In this document: positions 20,571 through 32,400 of the stretch, in pieces | Layout of the letters: each line of letters begins with the position of its first letter | Position numbering within the stretch: the first letter of the stretch is position 1 | NCBI GenBank assembly: GCA_034509925.1 | Contig: CM067530.1 | Coordinates: forward strand, 6,506,001-6,570,000 | Direction of reading: 5' to 3' | Length of the DNA stretch: 64,000 nt | Source of the DNA: Hirudinaria manillensis | Taxonomy: Eukaryota > Annelida > Clitellata > Hirudinida > Hirudinidae | Translations under genes and position numbers: made by a program | The notes under the pieces: model-generated | What the model was told of the DNA's origin: nothing | The model's database searches: none | Seen by the model: the letters and a program-made list of their open reading frames with translations, nothing else

Positions 20571-21782
20571 ATGTTCAACAAAGTTCAAATTAATAAAACA
20601 TCGACTCAAGAAAAAGAACCAGATGCTATTCCAACCGCATCCTTGAGTAATTTGGAAGAATGTCGAACGTTGCTGGACAAGTTTCTGAAGAAAGGCCAGA
20701 AACCTGTGACTGTCGAGGATATTGAGGAAGGTTTCGAAATTGCTATTTCGACTGAATTTCAAAATTGCTTGCTCATTTATTTCTCATACGCCGACTTCGA
20801 AGAATGTCGGAAAAATTTCGAGAAAGTCCATTCCATATATAAAAGAGCTCTCCAGTTGGAATCAGTCGAAACAACTCTGGTCTATATTCAATACATGAGG
20901 TTCGCTAGAAGGACCGAGGGTATCACTGCAGCTCGGGCGGTGTTCAAAACGGCCAGGAATGATTCGCGCTCGAAATATCATGTGTATGTCTCAGCTGCTC
21001 AGATGGAGCTCTATTGCGATAAAACCGTTGCACTTAAGATTTTTGAGCTAGCCTTCAAAAAATTTGGAAATCAATTCGAATTTGTCAAAGAATATCTACA
21101 TTTTTCCATCATAGTCAATGACTATAAAAACACGAAGGTGCTTTTCGAAAAAGTACTGGCTATGGAGGTTGAACCCCTCGAGAAATTACCCGAAATTTGG
21201 GATATGTTTGTGGACTACGAAAGGAAATCAGGATGTTTTAGGGATGTTATCAACGCCGAAGAAAGAAGAAACAAAGTCTTTAGCAATGAGTTCAAAAATA
21301 TAGGAAAGCTCTCAACAGTTGGTAGATACAACACCAGTCTTAATCCAAGCAGCTCCCTCGAACTTCAACCTAAAGACGAGAATCAAACAGACGTCCAGTT
21401 GACAGTTGAGACTTCAAAGCAGATCAACAACAACAAAAACAACGCCTGTGCAAGTGGTTTGAATCCCAAAAACAATTCGAAAGAAAACCGTTTTCCGGAA
21501 ATCAAAAATTTGTTGAAGATGTTGATGCCTCCATCGAGTTACAAGGGTCCGATGGTGATGGTCGATCGACTTGTGGGCAGCTTTATGATGATGCCAATTC
21601 CTAATAATTTTGACAACACAGCGCCAAGACTTGGTAATGGTCATCTTAATAATGGTGATAGAAACCTGAAGCGGAAAAGACCCAGCAATGTTGAAGATGT
21701 TAACCCAAACCTACCAAACGTACCTATGTTCCAATCCAACGGATTCAATGAAAGGCAAAGAAAGATTCAGAAATTTTACTGA
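20571..21782 (+). CDS. CstF77-like protein (cleavage stimulation factor subunit 3), C-terminal half, intronless
   Basis: The 403-residue frame matches the second half of CSTF3 / suppressor of forked. HAT-repeat segments include LLIYFSYADFEECR (about 65-78), KVHSIYKRALQLE, TLVYIQYMRFARRTEGI, HVYVSAAQMELY, and EIWDMFVDYERKSG. The conserved proline-rich motif after the HAT repeats survives as MPPSSYKGPMVMVD. A basic tail carries NLKRKRP and ends in RQRKIQKFY. Vertebrate CSTF3 is about 717 residues, and the first 300-odd (HAT-N) have no counterpart here. The intergenic space upstream is too short to hold them in one piece. In CSTF3 the HAT-C domain dimerises and binds CstF64, CstF50 and CPSF for mRNA 3'-end cleavage. 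Whether this short form works in the complex or is a retained retrocopy is open. AATAAA follows at about 22025. Confidence 0.82.
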   Translation: MFNKVQINKTSTQEKEPDAIPTASLSNLEECRTLLDKFLKKGQKPVTVEDIEEGFEIAISTEFQNCLLIYFSYADFEECRKNFEKVHSIYKRALQLESVETTLVYIQYMRFARRTEGITAARAVFKTARNDSRSKYHVYVSAAQMELYCDKTVALKIFELAFKKFGNQFEFVKEYLHFSIIVNDYKNTKVLFEKVLAMEVEPLEKLPEIWDMFVDYERKSGCFRDVINAEERRNKVFSNEFKNIGKLSTVGRYNTSLNPSSSLELQPKDENQTDVQLTVETSKQINNNKNNACASGLNPKNNSKENRFPEIKNLLKMLMPPSSYKGPMVMVDRLVGSFMMMPIPNNFDNTAPRLGNGHLNNGDRNLKRKRPSNVEDVNPNLPNVPMFQSNGFNERQRKIQKFY

Positions 21783-23066
21783 TAATTTGCTAAAATTAAA
21801 ATCAATCCATCATTTATTGACTCGTTTTCTTTTATTTATAATAAATGATTCTTCTAAAGCAAAAAATATAACAAAGTTGTTCATTCAATATTTGATATTG
21901 TCCATATGAAATATTTCTTTCAGATACTAATGTTAATTATTAACTATTTTATTTCGTTTTATTCCACCCTTACCGATGTTATAGCATTATATATCAATGT
22001 AATGACGATAATTCACAAGTTAAAATAAAACCACTTCATTCAAACAAAAATTTCGACATTTTGACAAAAAAAGAGAAAATATCTGAAAAATCTTTGGCAG
22101 CCATTGGTTCGCTAAGCATATTTGGAGATTCCAAGGCTAAAAGTAGCCATTAGCAGATTGCCCACGGCATATCTAAGAGCACAATTGTTTACCTTAAAAT
22201 AAATTATTCTTACCTTTTAGGAGCTCCTTTTGTTTAAGCAAAATAACTTTTTAACAAAACCTTTTAATTTGACCATGGCAAACGTGTTTTTTTTTGTTTT
22301 CGGCGATATATTTTTATAAATATATGTATTTTTTAGCGATTTGGTTGCGTAGTTGCACATTTGCGTAAAAAATGCTCTTTATTTTTATTTTTTTAAATTG
22401 TAATTTAAATTTTTCCGCCCTTTTAACTCTTCTGGCCCTTAGAATGAGAAATCACAAAGGAAGAGGTTTGGTTTCAGTCAAGCAACAAATTTAAAAGCTG
22501 CAACATTTAATAATAAATAAATTCATATTTATTAATATAGGATTTAATTAAAAGATAATTTAAGGCAAAAATTTCAAGATTTCTGACAAATTTAAGAATA
22601 AATTTCTTCATCAATGGTGAGTACTGACTTTCTTGTTTTACACGAATACTAGAGGCTACAAGCCACAAGTCAAAGATACAAGTTTTAGTGCCGCAACTGA
22701 TAACTTTCAATAAGATATCAACATCTTCGAAAAAATAAAATACTCAAAAATACATTTATTATTCAAAAATCTAAAAATTGAAGCAATTAGTTAGCAATTG
22801 AACAAGCCAGTCTCAGCATATGAATACTGTCGGAACCAAACAAACCTCCACAAACTATTCAATTGTGCTATAAATTTTCACACTAACTACTTTATTCTGA
22901 TGAAAAATGTTTACAGACTTCATTTGGAGAAACGAAGCAAATTTAGTACTCTTAGACATCGTAACATGTCTTATGGGAGAATTCAAAGCTGCCCATCACA
23001 AAATGATAGAAAGTGACAACTGCTTACGATTCACGAGGACCAGGACTGAAATTACTGTAACTATTG
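21783..23066. other. Intergenic, no gene seen
   Basis: AT-rich sequence between the tail-to-tail CstF77-like and esterase genes, presumably including both 3' UTRs. ORFs at 22507-22710 and 22798-23016 are unrecognised and probably chance. Confidence 0.55.
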
Positions 23067-26000
23067 TTAACGAATAAGATTAAAAATTACGGCCAATATG
23101 ATAATCGGCCAGTAATTTAGTGTGGCAGTTGCAGACGGAACATCCGCGACTAAAGGAAACCGTACTTTGATTTTCTTCATTTTTCCCCAGAATGTCAATA
23201 CATCGCGTTTGTAATCACTGTGCATGCCTGAAGTTTGTTCGCTGCTTATGACGAAGCAGTTCAATGAGTCCGACAGTGGCTTCCACGTTTCATTCACTCG
23301 ACTCGGCCATCCGTTAGGATTTCTGAGTTGAATAAAAAATATTAAACTATCGATTTAGAACACATCGAATATTAAATTATATTTGAAAATACTCGTTACC
23401 CGTATTTAGCAAAATTGGTCCACAACTCCATCATGTAACGACTGACATTTCTATCGTCTCCATACTCTAATCTCATCATTTCTTCTTCGGGGTCAAAGAT
23501 GTTGTAGCCGAAGACAAAAGCCAATTCAATCTCGTGGAAGTTTCTAGGGTTAATGAAAGTTGCATTGTAATTGAACTCATAGAAATAAACGTTCTTCCTC
23601 GTCTTCTCCTGATACTTCAGTGCAAAGTTTAAAGTTGGTACTCCCAAGAATAAATCGGACAAGAGCTGTTTAAATTAAAAGTACATCAACTTGAAAAGTC
23701 CAATAGTAACATATATATGTATGTGTGTGTGTGTATAAGTAAATCTCACGCACGTCAACATAGCTTGAAACTAAATTATTTTCATTTAAATTGTAAAAGC
23801 TGTGAATTCGTTCGACATCTTCGCGAGTATAATTCAAGAAGTGATTCGTCAGGATGAATTCTGATGCTTTCAGTCTCCATTCACCTTTGTATAAATTCTC
23901 ATCGCTAGTCTCAGAATCTTGAAGGGTCACTTAAAAGTAAAATTTTTAATTAATAATTTAATAATATTAATTTTATTCAATAATTAATATTTTATTATTT
24001 AATAACGTAACTTATTGTCTCAATTATATGTAAACGAGGACTTAAATTTAAATAGCCGAGAGGTACATCACGATTTTCCTGCCTTTGTTATGCAAGTCTT
24101 CGTTGAGAATGCTTTTAGCGAGGATTCATTTAAAAAGATGTTCCGCATATGAGGATAAAGTTCGAGATAATGAATTAACATTAATTGATTAAGTAGAATT
24201 TTTCGTTACTTTTTTTTTATATAAAAAACGTGCTTGGAACGTCAAATTAGCTTCGGTCTTTGTGGAAAATTAGATATTTTATCGTAAATTGGCAACTATT
24301 CGATTCAATATCAAGGTAATAAATTTAAAAATGTGTATCTCAGGTACACTCACACAAAAATCCAAAGGCAAATAATTGAAAATGTGGAATTATATCTTCA
24401 GACATTTTATATAAGAGTTAAAAATATAAATAACTCGCAACACAACAAAAATCTAATTGTGATTCATTGCATTGTGCTTAGCGGGTGCATTCCAATTCGT
24501 TCCACTTTTATAACAAATTACAATCACTAGATGTCTTCATCTTAACGAAGAGAAAACTGGTAAATTCATTTTTAACAGGATTTTCTTTCACAAATGTCTC
24601 GACTTTTTATAACAAGAGCATTTTTTTAATTATTTTTATTATTTGTAAATTATTTTTATTAATTGTAGATTAATAATTTAACAGTTTCAACAGAATTTGG
24701 CATTGGATGGTGTTTAAATTTAGAAACGAAAGTATTTATTTTCCATTCTATTTTGACTATTCGGGTCGGCATGGCATTACCAACAGTAATAGATCCAGAA
24801 CACTATGGCGAAGGGGGTGACAAAACTAGGAACAGGGAAAATATAGATGAATTTTAATATTTTAAATTCAATTTAGAAACCAAATCCTCCCTCGATCCAT
24901 TACCGTTTACATAATTAGTTTAGTAATGACAGCCACTGATTACGAAATGGTAAAAATTTCGGCCAATATTCACGCCATGGTTTCAGGGTGATTCCTGATC
25001 TGAATGGGGATACTAAATTTTAGATCAGGCTTTATGTTGATGGCTTTTAAGATCGTTTCAGGGCTTAAAGAAAATGTTAATTTCTTACAACGTTATGTTG
25101 ATCATTCGCTCACTGACTAAGTATCTCCAGCTCACAGCGTGAATGACAACGCACCTAAATTTTTATCCGCTCAAATTAAAATCTGAAGGTAAACACTTTT
25201 CTAACGGTGAAAAAGGCACGTCATTCTTTCAACTTTTCGTGGAATTTTAACATGTTGTTTAACATTTCAATGCTTTTAAAGATCAGATTATTCAAAAGCT
25301 TATTTTCAGTGATCAAGTAGTCACGATATGAATTATTTTCTATTTTAATTCAGAGTGCTATTGTAACTTTTAGCACAATTCATGTATGACGAAAATAAAA
25401 ATGACGAACATGTCTTATTTTCTAGTTTCTAGAAATTGCAAACATTATTCAAATTAAAATTAAAAATATCCAATGCAATTGCAGACTATAAACATTATAG
25501 GTCCAAACCTTTTTGAAATCGACTTTTCAGCTTGTCATGGAAGTAGAACCATGCAGATAGATGGAGTTCAAATTCTCTTGAAACAACTCCCGCCATGAGT
25601 GGACCGTTAAACTTAAAAGCGGAATCTTCAGGTGCTTGCCGTATTAGGTCACCGTCCACAACAGGTGTAAATTCGGCATTCACTGCTGACGTGGGACTCA
25701 TCTCAACAAATGATTGAAGGCTTAACTTTATTTAAAACTATTTGTTGGTTTAAACAGAAAACAAAACAAACAAACTGATGTTCTGATGCGCTTTAAGTCG
25801 TATGATGTCAACACGACGTGTTTCAAGCACAAGATGATATCTTCGACTTTTTCTTGGTGACATCCGGCATAGAATGCCACTTCTCTCATATAAGCATCTT
25901 TCTCTTGATCGTTCAAATCATGGAAAGCCCAATATGCAAAAGGCGAACCGCTTTGCATAATTATTTGTGAAAATAAACCTGCCACAAATCATAAATTAAT

Positions 26001-27901
26001 AAAATATTTCAAAACTTTTCGTGGCAACTTTCAAGGAAAACCTTTGGACTCTGGAAATAAGGCGTGAAAACCAACGCTGCTTCCTCCAGCACTGTTTCCA
26101 AAGATGGTGACTTGTTTAGGGTCACCATTGAAATACTCTATGTTATTCTGAACCCATTTAAGAGCTTCAATTTGATCATAAAATCCGTAATTGCCCTTCA
26201 GATCAGAATGACGACTTGACAAAAACCCTGGAAATATCAGTTGCACTTTAATTCTTATTTTTGGCAAATTCTTGACTTCGGTCCTAACCCAAGAAGGACA
26301 GGCGATAGTTTATAGTGACGACGACTACACCGTTTTGTGCCAAGTTGTCACCTATAAAGTTCCTTCCTCTGCCAACCGAATAAGAACCACCGTGGATGTA
26401 AATCATCACGGGATGTGATAGTGTATGATGCTAAAGACAAAAGTTGAGATTACTTTATAATAAGAGCTCTAATAAGAGCTACAAATTGGATATAATTAAC
26501 GAATAAATTCACGTCGACAAATTAAAAAAAAATTGTGAAAAATGGCTATCTTGTTGCGATAAGAAGTGAAAAACAAAGAACATACAGGAGAATAAATGTT
26601 GAGATTCAGACAATCCTCGTTTGCCATATCATCGTCTTCGACGTTTTCCTGAATGCAGAAGCTGGAAAATTTCCTGGCGTCCACTTTTTCTCCTTTACAT
26701 TCCATAGGTTGTGGTTTCTTTAAAAGAAAAATAAGTGAAAATCGTTTAAAAACTCCATATTTTATGGTTCTCTATTGAATATGTTTAGGAGATTTAAATA
26801 TTTTAAAGATTTAACCGTTATTAAATAATAAGGTTCAAACAATAGAAAACGCATCGTGATGACAAATGATGCACACTCTCCGTCCGATGATAAGTGATGG
26901 GAATAGGAGCATCCTAACACACGCAGTTGAGATGTTTTGTGCTTACTTTCAACTTAGATTAGTTTTATGAGCTTAATGTACGCGAATCGTAATAATTTGC
27001 AAACATTACGTAAGACAAAAACTACTTGCAAAGAATGCAAGAGTCTGCAAAATAATTCGTTAACATGTTTATTTCCAGAAGTTTTTGCTGCATAACAAAG
27101 TCGAAGTTCATCATCAAAGCATCCTAACACACGCAGTTAGTAAAAATATTGTTAAATGTAAATCTTTGATGCAATGATCTTTCACTTTAACTAGGAGAGA
27201 AAACCTAGAATGTCATAAAAAATTTTTTATCAGAATTGGGTCCAAAATAAACACATATAGTCCAAAAAATGGTTATGGATAGATGTTGACGAGGAGAAGT
27301 AAGAAGTTAAAAAGCCACAAAAGAACCATTTCTGAGCCAAGCCCATTTATCTGTGAACATAAACTTGACAAGTGTCTGGAGAAATATCAATAAGTATGTT
27401 TGTTTATTCGTCGGTCTCTTACTTAATAATCAAGAACGAACCAATAAGAGAAAACAGGTATAAAATAACTTATAGTTTTTATTAAAATTAGCCGTTCAAA
27501 TAAAACAAAATCAGGAAGTTAAAAATGTCTCTAATTTGGACGTTTGACCAACCTCGAATCGCTTCGCCTTGGCATATGGGATTCCAAGAAACCAATCTAT
27601 GTCGTCGTACAGATACTTATCTTTGTTAATCAAATGTTTGAAAATTTTATTAATTAGTTATTCAATGTATTTTTTTGTAATCTTTAAATATTATTATTTT
27701 TTTATTTTTCAAAACTACCGAACTAGATTAAGTGACCATCTCACCTATAAAGTATCCATGCTTTCGCAACCCAATATATTCAGCACATTCTGTCACTACG
27801 GTTATATTAATTTCTCTAGCCTCTGAATAATTTTCCACCTTTAAAGTCAAAACGCACCTTAGTATGAGGGCAATAACACAGATTTTCTGCAAGGATTCCA
27901 T
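23067..27901 (-). CDS. Cholinesterase/carboxylesterase-like (type B) alpha/beta-hydrolase, ten exons
   Basis: Exons read on the minus strand: 27901-27745, 27620-27553, 26717-26586, 26430-26289, 26227-26042, 25978-25818, 25725-25509, 23929-23754, 23665-23400, 23322-23067. Donors and acceptors are GT/AG and all phases close, giving about 586 residues. The N-terminus ([16 protein letters not shown]) is signal-peptide-like. Family landmarks in order are [12 protein letters not shown], the [11 protein letters not shown] segment, the oxyanion [20 protein letters not shown], the nucleophile elbow FGNSAGG (Ser about 212), [20 protein letters not shown] (Glu about 333) and [10 protein letters not shown] (His about 457). 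The acid is Glu, as in cholinesterases. The elbow has Asn where most have Glu (GESAG). The last about 17 residues ([17 protein letters not shown]) are hydrophobic, suggesting membrane or GPI attachment. Substrate is unknown. A longer in-frame start at 28033 also begins with a signal-like stretch. Confidence 0.88.
23930..25508 (-). other. Long intron 7 of the esterase gene
   Basis: About 1.6 kb between the exon ending in RFQK and the exon starting VTLQDSE. It is AT-rich with no recognisable ORF or repeat. It is far longer than most other introns in this gene. Confidence 0.7.
26908..27139. repeat. 21-bp direct repeat pair in esterase intron 2
   Basis: The string AGCATCCTAACACACGCAGT plus one further T occurs at 26908-26928 and again at 27118-27138, 210 bp apart, in the same orientation and identical. 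Confidence 0.8.
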
Positions 27902-29488
27902 CGCAACCAGAAATTTCTCTTGTAAGCCAGTTAACGTTAATAAGAAGTACTCCGAGCATTCAGCGACAGCGCTGCTCGGGGTGAAGAGATTCAACAGAAC
28001 AACACCAAATTCAAATGCAAGTTTCAAGTGCAATATAAGCTTCCCTGATTCAAAAGGAGGCTAGATTAATGATTACGCACTTTGTCATTTTTAATTAAAA
28101 TCTTTTTTTAATGTCAGAATCTAATTAAAACCGAGATGCAGTCTTCCATTGAGTTATTTGAAGAGTATAAATTTACTTCGGTTTTCAGTTCTTTTTTTTA
28201 CCAACATTTCGGGCACGTAATTAGGGTGCTGGAGAGTGAAAGCTCCAAAAATAGAGTTAATTATTTCATATTTATTTAAAACAACTTTCAAAGACTCTGC
28301 CTAAAATAAAAGATAAAATTCTGTAAAATATCGTCTTTTAAACAATTCAGACTTTTAATTCAACCTTAAAATTAATTATTTCTATTTCACGGACGATTTA
28401 TGCAAAAATTGCTGGAACTAAAAATGTGCTAATTGACAAAAAATGTAGCCTATAAACTTTAAAGCCTTGTTATTTGGATGGAAAGTGTTTTGGCTCATTT
28501 GGGCAATTTATCATCAACAGTAATTTTTATAACGGTGCAGCGCAGTGTCTGAAAGACACTTTCACATGAAAGCTATAATTGAATTATGATCGTATATTAA
28601 TGGTTATTTATTAATAAGGGGGTCTCAGTCGGTGCTAGAATATTAATAAAAGTAATATTAACTCAAGTAATATTAATATTAAAAGCAATCCTACTTTTGA
28701 CATGTCATGGAAAGTTCTATCGTTTTAAAATTCAAGTTTATCGCGTCCGACTTTAAATTTTTATTAAGATCTTCATGTGCTCGCTCAAGTATTCAGGGTT
28801 CCGCACGCATTGAAATATTAAACGATATTATTTGTTCAGTCGTAATCCACTGTCATCCCATGGGTAATATTAATATTAAAAGTAACCCTACTTTTGACAT
28901 GTCATGGAAAGTTCTATTGATTTAAAATTCAAGTCACTGAGGGCTGTTACATCACGTTTGAAGGATCTACCAAGAGATCATTATACAGTAATAGACTTTA
29001 GTAGACAAGGTTGGGTAAAATGAAATATATTTAGATCTGTAGATTATGGAGTTTATAGTCTGTAGTATGTATAAAATTGAAGCAAAGACGGTGGATTTTT
29101 ATTTTAAATCGAATGGTGGAATATGATCGGCGTCTACAGAAAACTTCGATTTCTCGTGGGTTTGATAAGATCAGTCGATTTTTACGAAATTTTGTGGGGA
29201 TAATAAATTCGACTTCACTTAAAAGTCAAATAAAACATAAAACGTTAAAAAATTTCCGAAGTATTTGATTATGTACGATCTTAAAATTGTGCTAATTAAT
29301 CAAAGATGCATAATTTGAATGTAGCTCGTAACCATAACAAATAGGAACAGCGCCGCGGTATAGTGCTGTTTATTTTGCTCAAAGTGATGGGAAGGCAATA
29401 TCCTGTTGGAATTACAAGTTTGACAACTTAATTTTGCAATTTTAAGTTTTGTTCTGAACACAAAGTTTTGGAATTTCAAATTGGTTAC
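27902..29488. other. Divergent intergenic region, esterase / C2CD3
   Basis: About 1.6 kb between the esterase start (minus) and the C2CD3 start (plus), so it should hold both promoters. It contains a diverged pair of about 70-bp direct repeats (28668-28738 and 28865-28936). No gene was recognised. Confidence 0.5.
28668..28936. repeat. About 70-bp direct repeat pair
   Basis: The segments 28668-28738 and 28865-28936 share TAATATTAATATTAAAAG, CCTACTTTTGACATGTCATG, GAAAGTTCTAT and AAAATTCAAGT in the same order with few differences. They are 197 bp apart in direct orientation. Confidence 0.85.
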
Positions 29489-32400
29489 ATGTTATTAGGT
29501 AATGAACAATTTATGGTTGGAACCAACCTGCCTCCTAAAATTGATGGTCAGCTGAGAAGACATGTTTTAGTGGAAATTCCGTTTATAAAATGGTTAAGCA
29601 AGCGATCCAATCCGAACGTTTTTACCTCACTTGTTTGGCGGGACGAGGAAGGCAAAGGAACTATTTTTAGGTCAGATTTCTCCATAATAAGTTGAAGAAA
29701 TGATGTTCACTAATTGTAAAAACTAATTGTAGACCCGCAAACGAAGAGGATAAGAAAATATCTAAAAGATTAGTCCGTGCTGTATACGGCATAACTTCTG
29801 GACCTAAGAGATTTTCTGATTATTTAAATGGTATTTATTTTTACTTTTAATGAAAGTACCATTAAATAACATACATTTATAGTATAATTTTCAACTTTTC
29901 AGACATGAAAGTGATGTCAATTAATGTCTTTAATGAGTCTGACTCTTCATTAATTGGTCAGGCACAGGTCAAGAACTTGTCAACTTTAACCCCTTTACAT
30001 TCTATTTCAGGGTAATTATTGGTTTAATACTATTTCTATACATTGATTACTTTGCCATTGATTTTCCCTTGGATGAAGAATTATTTGAATTTATTTGCTT
30101 TTCAAGCTTATATCCTGTAGTAAATGCAAGTAAGAAGAAAATTGCAGAAATTAAGGTTCACCTCTCTATAGTTTCTTTGGCAAGTTTACAAGAAGGTTTT
30201 GATTTCTTTATCTTTTACAGGTTATAATTAAATTGAAGTTGCAATAGTCAAAAGTCCTGAAAGTTATTTAAACTTAATCGTACATTTTTAGTAAATAATT
30301 GAATCCTTTAATTCATATTTTATTCTGTAATATGAATGAGTCACAGTAAAGTTCTTCTAAGTTTTACAGAAATTTTTCATAGGAGGTAGTACATAAGTAT
30401 AGTATATAAAATTGTTTCACTTTTCTATATAATATATTGAATTCAACTACCAGAGCACTTAGAGAATGATAAAGGCATCTGATAAGGAGTTTTGCAAACA
30501 GAATTAACCATGCTTTGTTGAAGAATTTTATGCCTCAAAATTTGAACATTTATCCTTCAGATGATTCTGAGGTTCCAACACCAGATGGAGGTCTTAATCC
30601 GGTGGAAAACTCGGAGAATTTTTTGGATGACTTGAAGGTGAATCAAATTTATAACTTTCAACTGTTGTTTAATTTCTTTCTCAATCCAAATATTTATTTA
30701 TTTACTTATTTATTTTTTGGCTTTCCACCAAAAGTCAGCTCGCCTTGTTAAGTATGGATTTGAGAAAAAACAAAGTGTCGACAATATTCCAAATTCACTC
30801 GAAGTTGTTGGAAACCGGATCTATAATGCAGGAAATGAACTGGAAGATGGTAATAACGTTTTTTTCATTTGATGCATGATTCAATTGATTTTATTGAAGT
30901 TATTGATTCCTCAGGCATCATGGATTCTATTGTGGATTCTCTTGAAAGGTTGAGAAGTGAAATGACAAAATCCTGTCTCAAAGTTGATGTTTCTGGGTTT
31001 GTGGTTTGTCATTGATTTGCTAAAACATCCTTAGAATTACTTCTGAGCTGTTGATATTAACTGCTTATCAAGCTTAATTGATCAAAATAATCAACTGTAA
31101 GTTTTATTTATTGGAAAGTAATAGTTCTTAATTGTTAATTTGCTAATTCAATCCCTCGAACTTTGTAAATATGTTACATTGCATTGGAATTATTTAACTG
31201 AAAATATCCATTTACTTTCAATGTTTTGCAGCCCCATTGAAACCTATGGAGACATTTTAGCTTCAACTTTGCCAGATTCATCACGTTTGTTACCACTTCA
31301 GCCTAGTGATGTCATCCTGAACTCTGTGAGGATCTGCTTATTTAAATTTGTTAAATGTAACATTTCAAAACTAAATAAACTCATTCAGATTTATAATATA
31401 AGACTATACTTCTTAAATGGTTAACTTTAGAAAATATTTATTTTATATTGATCCGATGCATTTTAAAATGTCATCGACGTCATAATTCATTCAAAATGTC
31501 AATTATGTGTTAATAATCCAATCAATTCTGATTGATTTTCAATATATAATATATTATAATTACCAAAAATTGTTGCTTTAATCTCTTTTTTTAGATACTC
31601 AATGATGACAGGAGAGGCTTTGACCACAGATTTAACCCAGAAATCATGTCTTCAGATGATCTGAAACTGTTGGAGCAGAACGAACTCATTGACTTCTTTT
31701 ACCACAATGTCAGTTCATCGGGTTGAAATAAAACATTGGTTTTAACTCTTTCATTCATTCATTTAGGTTCCAAATCCTATTGAAGATGGTGATGTTAACA
31801 ACATTGAGAAGATACCAAAAGAACCTAAGGTTTTTTATTTGACTTTCATGTTGTTCCTTGGTTGTTATTATTGTTATTGATGTTGTTATTTTAATCATTT
31901 TTCCCTTGGGATAAACCATTGATGAATTTGTGATTTTTTTGGGCATGATCTGTGTATATTTCAAAAATTTTTTTTTGAATAAACGAATTCATAACCGTTA
32001 AAAAAAATTTTATTTATCAAAATTTAAAAACATATTTTTATTTTTTTTTTTATATTGAACAGATACCTTTTAAAATCTCTGCTTCAGAGAAAAACTTTGA
32101 AATGAAAATTCCTCCAAAACTCAGAAGAGATTTATCACAGGCTTCAGGTAATAATATTACAATTTTCATTTTTTGCAATTCATTTCAGCAGAATCAGGGG
32201 GACGACTCAAAGAAGATAAAAGCAGACTTTAAACTAACAACAGAAGCAAATCAATGAGAGCATCGTTATTATTTTTAATCTTACAAGTGTTTTTTAAAAA
32301 CATTTTAGATCTTATACATATTTTATTAACATAAAATATATTATTTATTATATAATTTATTATTTATAACTTATACAATATAGGTATCTCTTAAAAGTGA

